Assembly: GCA_947259785.1 (NCBI GenBank)
Contig: CAMYNQ010000012.1
Location: forward strand, 1 to 38,596
DNA: 38,596 nt
Source of the DNA: an uncultured Chromatiaceae bacterium
GTDB taxonomy: Bacteria; Pseudomonadota; Gammaproteobacteria; Tenderiales; Tenderiaceae
Reading direction: 5' to 3'
Shown here: positions 33,631-38,596 of the stretch, one piece after another
Position numbering within the stretch: position 1 is the first letter of the stretch
Layout of the letters: every line of letters starts with the position of its first letter
Program-made: the position numbers and the translations under genes
Notes under the pieces: generated by a model
Databases searched by the model: none
Seen by the model: the letters and a program-made list of their open reading frames with translations, nothing else
Told to the model about the DNA's origin: nothing

Positions 33631-34365
33631 GTGTCATCTGAACAGCTGAAAATTATCTATCAAGACGACCATCTGGTGGCGGTAAACAAACCCTCCGGCT
33701 TGCTGGTGCATCGCTCCATGATTGACAAACATGAAACCCGTTTTGCCCTACAGCTGGTACGCAATCAGATTGGCCAGCGTGTTTATCCTGTTCACAGGCT
33801 CGACAAACCAACGTCTGGAGTGTTGCTGTTTGCGCTTGATAGCGAGACGGCACGATTGATGGGTGAGCAGTTTACTGCTGACGTTGTGCAGAAACGGTAT
33901 CTGGCAGTGGTGCGTGGTTACAGCGCTGAGCATGATGTGATTGATTATCCACTCAAACAAGAGCGGGATAAAATGACTGATGTCCTGGCAGACCAGGATA
34001 AGCAGGCCCAGGCTGCGGTGACAGAATATATTCGTCTGGCGACAGTAGAACTGCCCCTCCCTGTTGGTCGTTATCAAACGGCGCGTTTTTCTTTATTGCA
34101 GCTAATGCCCAAAACCGGCCGCAAACATCAGCTTCGTCGTCATATGAAACACATCTTTCATCCGATTGTTGGTGACACCAGCCATGGCGATGGCAGACAG
34201 AATCAATTTTTTCGCCAGCAGTTTGATTGCCAGCGCTTATTGTTGGCGGCAACGGCGATGAGTTTTATGCATCCGCATACTGGGGCAAAAGTGAAGCTGA
34301 GCGCTTCGCTTGATGCGGTGTTTGAAAGGATAATCGACGAGTTGGGTTGGTCTGGTCTAGTTTAG
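33631..34365 (+). CDS. truC: TruC-like RluA-family pseudouridine synthase
   Basis: A 244-residue enzyme that isomerises uridine, in TruC's case U65 of some tRNAs. The catalytic Asp is in VHRLDKPTSGVLLFAL, with LVAVNKPSGLLVHRS upstream and PKTGRKHQLRRHMKHI downstream, matching TruC more closely than RluA/C/D. There is no S4 domain. It starts with GTG 16 bases after yceH, suggesting one transcript. Confidence 0.9.
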   Translation: MSSEQLKIIYQDDHLVAVNKPSGLLVHRSMIDKHETRFALQLVRNQIGQRVYPVHRLDKPTSGVLLFALDSETARLMGEQFTADVVQKRYLAVVRGYSAEHDVIDYPLKQERDKMTDVLADQDKQAQAAVTEYIRLATVELPLPVGRYQTARFSLLQLMPKTGRKHQLRRHMKHIFHPIVGDTSHGDGRQNQFFRQQFDCQRLLLAATAMSFMHPHTGAKVKLSASLDAVFERIIDELGWSGLV

Positions 34366-34391
34366 GCTGGGCAGTACAAGAGGAGTTTGAA

Positions 34392-35096
34392 ATGAATGGC
34401 AAGCCGGTTGTGATCGATCACTTTTCTGATGTGCTGTGTGTTTGGGCCTATGCTGCCCAAATTCGCCTGGACGAATTGCGACGTGAATTTGGCGAGCAGG
34501 TGCATATCAATTATCACTTTGTGCCAATCTTTTCCGTGGTTGAACGGCGTATTGGTGAAGGCTGGTTAGATAAGGGGGGTTACGCCGGTTTTGGTAAGCA
34601 TGTGCATGAGGTGTGTCAGCAGTTTCCTCATGTGGAAATCAGTGCTGATGTCTGGTGTGGTGATGTTCCAAAATCATCTGCCAATGCGCACCTGTTTTTA
34701 AAGGCAGTGCAGTTGCTTGAGCAGGCTGGTGAGATCAGCTGTGACGGACAAGCCGATTGCGATGGTCGTAGTCTGTTTGAAGAAATAGTCTGGCGTTTGC
34801 GACAGGCATTTTTTCGTGACAACAAAAATATTTCCCGGCTTGAATGTCAGTTGGCCCTGGCGGATGAGATGGGATTGTCCAGTGACAGAATTGTCGAACT
34901 TTTGCATGATGGTTCTGCCATGGCGTTGTTGTGTCGAGACACGGATTTGTGTAAGGAGTATGGCGTGGCCGGGAGTCCTACATATCTTCTCAACGAAGGT
35001 CGGCAAAAGCTGTATGGCAATGTTGGTTACAAGGTGATTGCTGCCAATGTTCAAGAGGTGTTGAATCAACCTCAGCATCAGGCCAGTTGGTGTTGA
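34392..35096 (+). CDS. DsbA/FrnE-like thioredoxin-fold protein lacking a CxxC pair
   Basis: A 234-residue cytoplasmic protein of the DsbA-like superfamily (FrnE/HCCA type). It begins PVVIDHFSDVLCVWAYAAQI: the active-site position reads CVWA, a single Cys. The cis-proline motif is VAGSPTYLLNEG. There is no signal peptide. The ATG at 34392 has AGAGGAG ahead; an upstream in-frame ATG overlaps truC and is rejected. A disulfide exchange role is doubtful without the second Cys; a glutathione-dependent isomerase is the alternative. Confidence 0.85.
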   Translation: MNGKPVVIDHFSDVLCVWAYAAQIRLDELRREFGEQVHINYHFVPIFSVVERRIGEGWLDKGGYAGFGKHVHEVCQQFPHVEISADVWCGDVPKSSANAHLFLKAVQLLEQAGEISCDGQADCDGRSLFEEIVWRLRQAFFRDNKNISRLECQLALADEMGLSSDRIVELLHDGSAMALLCRDTDLCKEYGVAGSPTYLLNEGRQKLYGNVGYKVIAANVQEVLNQPQHQASWC

Positions 35097-35122
35097 TTGT
35101 GTCTGAGTTTTTGGACAGTAAA

Positions 35123-35413
35123 GTGAGTGACTGGTTGGTCTACATTATTCTCTGTAGCGATAATACACTTTACACCGGCATTACCAATAATATTGAAAGA
35201 CGCATGCAACAGCATGCTTCACAGCAGGGGGCGAAATATTTTCGTGGCCGTCGTCCTCGGCAGTTGGTTCACCTCGAAGATGGCCATGATCGTTCTTCTG
35301 CCAGCCAACGCGAGGCGGCGATAAAAAAGCTGAAGCGCGTCGATAAGGATGTGTTGATCAGCTCAGATGTAAACAGGATTGATGCTTTGGCGGTGATGAC
35401 GGAGTTTAAATAA
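35123..35413 (+). CDS. GIY-YIG nuclease-fold protein (UPF0213/YhbQ type)
   Basis: About 96 residues. The core is WLVYIILCSDNTLYTGITNN with IERRMQQH and AKYFRGRRPRQLVHLE, which matches the UPF0213/YhbQ group. The family includes DNA-nicking enzymes, but the function of this group is uncertain. The start is ambiguous: GTG 35123 gives the usual family N-terminus, while GTG 35099 and TTG 35087 are also in frame. Confidence 0.85.
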   Translation: MSDWLVYIILCSDNTLYTGITNNIERRMQQHASQQGAKYFRGRRPRQLVHLEDGHDRSSASQREAAIKKLKRVDKDVLISSDVNRIDALAVMTEFK

Positions 35414-35446
35414 AAAACGCGCCGTCCCTGAATGGGGCGGTGCGTT
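35412..35446 (-). terminator. Intrinsic terminator of the DHC gene
   Basis: On the minus strand CGCACCGCCCC, loop ATTCA, GGGACGGCGCG, then six T. The stem includes two G-U pairs. The + strand side lacks a T-run. Confidence 0.75.
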
Positions 35447-35469
35447 GAGTGCGCTGCTGTAAAGTCTTG

Positions 35470-36027
35470 TTACCAAGTCCAGTTGCCGTGTCCTGGAATG
35501 ATAACAGTGTCATCATCGTAGTTGCCTTTGTCAGCCATTTGGTGGCACTTGTCGCAATAACTAAGTGATTTAACTTTTGGATTGTCCTTGATGAGTTTGG
35601 CTGGAATTTCATGATGCGCTTTTTTGATGTAAGGTGTTTCAATTATGCGCATAGGGGTTTTGTCGTCACGTAGTGAGGCCATGATTTTTTTTGAACGTTT
35701 ATAATAAGATTTATCGGCAGAGGCTTTCACCAGAACGCCAAGAATATGTGTGCGAACATCTTCTTCCAATTCGGCATTGTCGCCAAAATGATCTTCAAGT
35801 GCTTTGGTATCCATTAGTTTTTGCCATGAGCCTTCTGGCAGAAGTCCAGGTTGATAGGCGAAATGGCATGAGCCACACTCTTCGAGGTAGTCTTTGTTCG
35901 TAACTGTAGCAACTTCATTGTGGCGCTTCAGCGAAAAGAATGATGAAAAAAATCCGTCGCCGGCGTAACTGCTCATGCTGCTAAGGCCAAGGGCAAGTGT
36001 TGCGCTAATCAATAATAAATTCTTCAT
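35470..36027 (-). CDS. DHC, diheme cytochrome c
   Basis: About 185 residues, with a signal peptide (MKNLLLISATLALGLSSM to SYAG). The two haem-c sites are EECGSCH followed by FAYQPGLLPEGSWQ, and YCDKCH. The GSCHxAYxPGLLP pattern is specific to the DHC family, the known electron donor to SHP. It is the last gene of the cluster. ATG 36027 is preferred: it gives a normal signal peptide and lies ten bases after AAGGA, while an earlier ATG at 36033 is too close to it. Confidence 0.92.
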   Translation of the reverse strand: MKNLLLISATLALGLSSMSSYAGDGFFSSFFSLKRHNEVATVTNKDYLEECGSCHFAYQPGLLPEGSWQKLMDTKALEDHFGDNAELEEDVRTHILGVLVKASADKSYYKRSKKIMASLRDDKTPMRIIETPYIKKAHHEIPAKLIKDNPKVKSLSYCDKCHQMADKGNYDDDTVIIPGHGNWTW

Positions 36028-36041
36028 GTTGTCCATGTCCT

Positions 36042-36431
36042 TTAGAATTGAATCAGGTATTTGATTAAGTCGCCTTTTTCCTGGTTGGTGCATTCACGCC
36101 CGACGGTCCATTTGCAATTACGTTTAAACCATTTTTTAATTTTTTTCAGTTTTGTAAAACGTTCTGCGTTAGCCGACTGGGCCAGAGGGTCAATAACTTT
36201 TTTGGTTTTGACGTGCTCACCGGACTTGGTTAGATCGTCGCCGTGGCAGGTTCTGCATTGGCGGATCTTGCCGTCTTCAGCGGTATGTTTTTGGTTCCAT
36301 AATTGCTTGCCGCGCTCGGCATCAAAAGCAGCTTCGCCATCAGGGCTGTAGTATTTATATACCTCATCAATGGTAATGGCCTGTGTTGGTAACGACAGGC
36401 TAAGCAGGGCAATTAATAAATATTTTTTCAT
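36042..36431 (-). CDS. SHP (sphaeroides haem protein), DUF1924 cytochrome c
   Basis: About 129 residues, periplasmic. After a signal peptide (to PTQA), the single haem site is CRTCHGDD (Cys about 61 and 64, His 65). The motif IDPLAQSANAERFT contains the Asn expected as the unusual second haem ligand of SHP, and NCKWTVGREC provides the family disulfide. SHP binds O2 and NO at a haem whose Asn ligand leaves on reduction. ATG 36431 lies seven bases after AGAGG. Next to DHC, the classical pairing. Confidence 0.92.
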   Translation of the reverse strand: MKKYLLIALLSLSLPTQAITIDEVYKYYSPDGEAAFDAERGKQLWNQKHTAEDGKIRQCRTCHGDDLTKSGEHVKTKKVIDPLAQSANAERFTKLKKIKKWFKRNCKWTVGRECTNQEKGDLIKYLIQF

Positions 36432-36452
36432 GGCCATACCTCTAATATTTTT

Positions 36453-36968
36453 TTACCAAACCATTTTTATGCCAATGGCCATGCTGACTGCGCCGCCGAC
36501 CCCCGGTCCCGCATGTCCTTCAGGTGCTTCGCCAACGGCAGTCAAAAAGCCCAGGGTGCCTAGCGTGGTCAGCGCCAGGTGAATGTTGTCAGGGTCGCTG
36601 AAGCCATTGCCTAAATCGATATCATCCCAATGGAAAATTAGTCCGGTAATGACTGCGCCGAAACCCAGCGCCGCAGCGGTTTGGCCTAAGGCTTCATGTG
36701 CGCCGTCTTCTTCTTTGGGCATAGCGGTGGTTAGTAAGGCAGCGCCCAGTGAGCCTATGCCCATATATTTATGCAATTTGTTGGCCGTGATCAGACGATC
36801 TTTATATACATTCTTATTTTCGGTTGTCATGCTGGTGTCGTCTGAACTGGCCAGCATCAATGGTTTGGCAGCGTTTGAGTTCCAATGATCAGGCAGCGAA
36901 AAATAACCGTCTGCAACAGCAGCCTGGCTGCTGAAAAGGGTAAGTGCAAGCGCACACTTTTTAATCAT
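36453..36968 (-). CDS. Four-helix membrane protein with haem-ligand-like histidines (b561-like?)
   Basis: A 171-residue protein with a short signal-type N-terminus (to AAVADG), a periplasmic stretch and about four hydrophobic helices. A His lies in or beside each helix: LHKYMGIGSLG (66), AHEALGQTAAALG (91) with GLIFHWDD (113), NIHLALTTLGTLG (130), and GHAGPGVGGAV (152). Such evenly placed His resembles cytochrome b561-type haem-b binding. It lies 15 bases upstream of shp in the same direction with AAGGAG as ribosome site. I could not match a named family with certainty; the electron-transfer role is inferred. Confidence 0.6.
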   Translation of the reverse strand: MIKKCALALTLFSSQAAVADGYFSLPDHWNSNAAKPLMLASSDDTSMTTENKNVYKDRLITANKLHKYMGIGSLGAALLTTAMPKEEDGAHEALGQTAAALGFGAVITGLIFHWDDIDLGNGFSDPDNIHLALTTLGTLGFLTAVGEAPEGHAGPGVGGAVSMAIGIKMVW

Positions 36969-37377
36969 GGGCTGGCTCCTTAGTTATTATATTTGGCTCG
37001 TATCGGTTAATCAGTATTTGTCTTAGCGTTTTTTTATGCACAAAATTGGTGCTGACTATGTAAGGTAAGTGTAGTGCGGTGATTCCAATAGTGGTAATGC
37101 CTAAACCTGCTTCGAATGTCACTGTAGGCGCTGGTAGAAAAGACCGGGAAGAATGGTCCTTAAGCTCCAGCGGGGCGTGGCTGAAAATGTTATTTGCTAT
37201 CGAAATCATTTTTATCGCCAATTTGCCAAATGAATTATTTGGAATAATAACTGGAAAGGTAGCAGCTGGCGCTTAAATAAAAATTAAAAACCTGTAGTTG
37301 GACGCTGTTTTTTTGTGGAGTAGGTAGGGCCGGGCTGGGGTTTGCTAGTGGGGGGAAATCTATGGCCTCTTAAAATG
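36969..37377. other. Region upstream of the cytochrome cluster without a confident gene
   Basis: Open frames on both strands (minus 36961-37221 and + 37079-37276) overlap each other. The minus one ends eight bases inside the next gene and shows one hydrophobic stretch. Neither has a recognised motif or clear ribosome site. The promoter for the cytochrome cluster should lie here. Confidence 0.4.
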
Positions 37378-37408
37378 AAAAAAGGCGACGCAGAAGCGCC
37401 GCCTTTTT
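37378..37408 (-). terminator. Intrinsic terminator of the Tim44-like gene
   Basis: On the minus strand AAAAAGGCGGCGC, loop TTCT, GCGTCGCC, then six T. The stem has one mismatch. It starts 21 bases after the stop codon. Confidence 0.8.
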
Positions 37409-37428
37409 GAGGTCGATTGTTTGTTTGC

Positions 37429-38334
37429 TTAGCCTTGAACCTGCTGGATGCCATCCAAAAACCAGGTTGTCTGCTGGCTGTTGGCAGGTTTAATAAAGTG
37501 CCAAACTTCTTCAATACAGTGCGAGGTATCATCCTCTGTCAATTCAGCCCTGAACAACACAATGGCTTCCTGTTTTGAGCCCAGGTCATTACTGCTCAGC
37601 AGCTCGGCGTCCAGCGAGACGATCTCGGTTTTGCCGTGGCTTTCGCCGGCTTGATACTGGTCCTGAATTTCGGCAAAGACATGGTCTGTGGTGAACTGGC
37701 GAATATCGCTCAAGTCGCCTTCGTTCCAGGCCTGTTGCAGGCGGGAAAAACAGTTTTTGGCGCCTTCGATAAAGGCTTCTTGGTCAAATTGTTTGCTCGT
37801 AGCACTGCGCAAACTATCAATCGAGTTGCCCTCATCTGCATTATTATGGCCGCCAAATTGGTCGCTGGCTGTTTGGCGCTGTTGCTGGTTGTCGGCATCC
37901 CCCAGATCAGTCGGGCCATAGCCGCCAGCCATGGCTGGTTGCTGTTGGCTGCGACGAGACATGAACTTAAACAGCAAAAAGATGATTAGGCCGATGATGA
38001 GGATGTCCATGAAATTGATTCCCTCAAAGGCTCCCCCCATAAACAGTGCGCCGAGTACGCCGCCCAGTGCCAGCGCCCCAAGCATGCCCATAACCCCGCC
38101 TCGTTGTGCTAGCTGCTGCTTGCGTGCGGTATTTTGCTGTTTAGCAGGCGAGGCCAGCTGATTCTGGGCAGAATTCTTGTTCATGGAGTTCTTTTTCAGC
38201 GGCTGGCTAAAGCTGAACTTACTACCAAAAGACTTGCCGCCACCCAGCCGTTTGGCCTCGGCGACATCCATGCCGCTAACCAATAACGTGGTACTGGCAA
38301 GCAAAATGGTAAAAAAACTAAATAGCGACTTCAT
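37429..38334 (-). CDS. Tim44-like domain membrane protein
   Basis: About 301 residues. There is a signal peptide (MKSLFSFFTILLASTTLLVS to AEAK), a Gly/Gln-rich linker, then two adjacent hydrophobic stretches (MGMLGALALGGVLGALFMGG and FMDILIIGLIIFLLFKFM), then a soluble Tim44-like domain from about residue 185 (FIEGAKNCFSRLQQAWNEGD, LSDIRQFTTDHVFAEIQDQY). Bacterial Tim44-like proteins of this kind are common next to the membrane but have no firmly known function. ATG 38334 has GGGGAAC six bases before it; an earlier TTG is unlikely. Confidence 0.9.
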   Translation of the reverse strand: MKSLFSFFTILLASTTLLVSGMDVAEAKRLGGGKSFGSKFSFSQPLKKNSMNKNSAQNQLASPAKQQNTARKQQLAQRGGVMGMLGALALGGVLGALFMGGAFEGINFMDILIIGLIIFLLFKFMSRRSQQQPAMAGGYGPTDLGDADNQQQRQTASDQFGGHNNADEGNSIDSLRSATSKQFDQEAFIEGAKNCFSRLQQAWNEGDLSDIRQFTTDHVFAEIQDQYQAGESHGKTEIVSLDAELLSSNDLGSKQEAIVLFRAELTEDDTSHCIEEVWHFIKPANSQQTTWFLDGIQQVQG

Positions 38335-38490
38335 ACTGTTCCCCAACAAAATTAATCATGCGGGCGGCATTCTACATAAAAATGGCGCGAAATGCTTATT
38401 ACATAAAAATGTATCTATATTCGGTATTTAGGTAAGCGGCATGATTGATTGTGTATCAATAAGTTGTGGTTATTTTTAGTCTATGTTGAG

Positions 38491-38596
38491 CTTGGTGTTG
38501 TCTTGGTGTTGTCTTGGTGTTGTCTTGGTGTTGTCTTGGTGTTGTCTTGGTGTTGTCTTGGTGTTGTCTTGGTGTTGTCTTGGTGTTGTCTTGGTG
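38491..38596. repeat. 11-bp tandem repeat array reaching the window end
   Basis: At least 9.6 perfect copies of CTTGGTGTTGT with no variation. The array continues past the window edge, so the full copy number is unknown. It lies in AT-rich non-coding DNA beyond the Tim44-like gene. It has no spacers, so it is not CRISPR. Confidence 0.95.

Noticed and set aside
36961-37221. 86-residue minus-strand frame before the membrane protein
   Set aside because: One hydrophobic segment only, no ribosome site, competing + strand frame; kept as an uncertain region, not a gene.
38491-38596. Possible CRISPR array
   Set aside because: Units are 11 bases and contiguous without spacers, so it is a simple tandem repeat.

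Overview
The window looks like a chromosomal segment of a free-living, mid-GC gammaproteobacterium. The evidence is the gene content: MSHA-type pilus genes, SlyD, SelO, RapA, TruC, YceH, TrmO, an EF-P-like EfpL, and a tRNA-Asp almost identical to the enterobacterial one. A prokaryotic voltage-gated sodium channel and a set of c-type cytochromes (SHP, DHC, a diheme peroxidase) fit an aquatic, respiring bacterium. Species cannot be named from the sequence alone.

Layout: (1) Positions 1-193 are the end of an ISL3-family insertion sequence with the start of its transposase. (2) 461-1783 is a dicarboxylate/amino-acid symporter of the SLC1/DAACS family. (3) 2210-2493 is a decayed relic of an MshM/ExeA-type ATPase gene on the + strand. 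(4) 2612-13764, all on the minus strand, is a nearly complete MSHA type IV pilus locus. Transcription runs mshE-mshG-mshA-mshC-mshD-mshO-mshP and then mshI-mshI2-mshJ-mshK-mshL-mshN, so the pilin half comes before the secretin/assembly half, and no intact mshM is present. (5) 14094-17993 carries a small periplasmic protein, the sodium channel, small membrane proteins, SlyD and an IsdG-like monooxygenase. (6) A palindromic repeat of about 134 bp separates this from yaiI, tRNA-Asp and a run of housekeeping genes (DUF3025, trmO, DUF3820, truncated haemoglobin, selO, efpL, UPF0149, DUF3581, phosphohexomutase, receiver protein, HIT protein). (7) 28430-36968 holds the diheme peroxidase, rapA, yceH, truC, a DsbA-like thioredoxin-fold protein, a GIY-YIG protein and a minus-strand cytochrome cluster (four-histidine membrane protein, SHP, DHC). 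(8) A Tim44-like membrane protein and an 11-bp tandem repeat run to the window end.

How genes work together: the MSHA genes encode a surface pilus. MshE is the assembly ATPase with an N-terminal c-di-GMP-binding module, MshG the platform, MshA the major pilin, MshC/D/O/P minor pilins, MshI/I2/J the PilM/N/O-like alignment complex, MshK a periplasmic factor, MshL the secretin and MshN a TPR protein. The SHP/DHC pair forms a known small electron-transfer couple; the adjacent membrane protein with a histidine in or beside each predicted helix is a candidate haem-b membrane partner. Most other genes are single-gene or two-gene units separated by clear intrinsic terminators. The points most worth following up are the sodium channel, the SHP/DHC/membrane-protein trio, the mshM relic with the rearranged pilus locus, and the two unexplained repeats.
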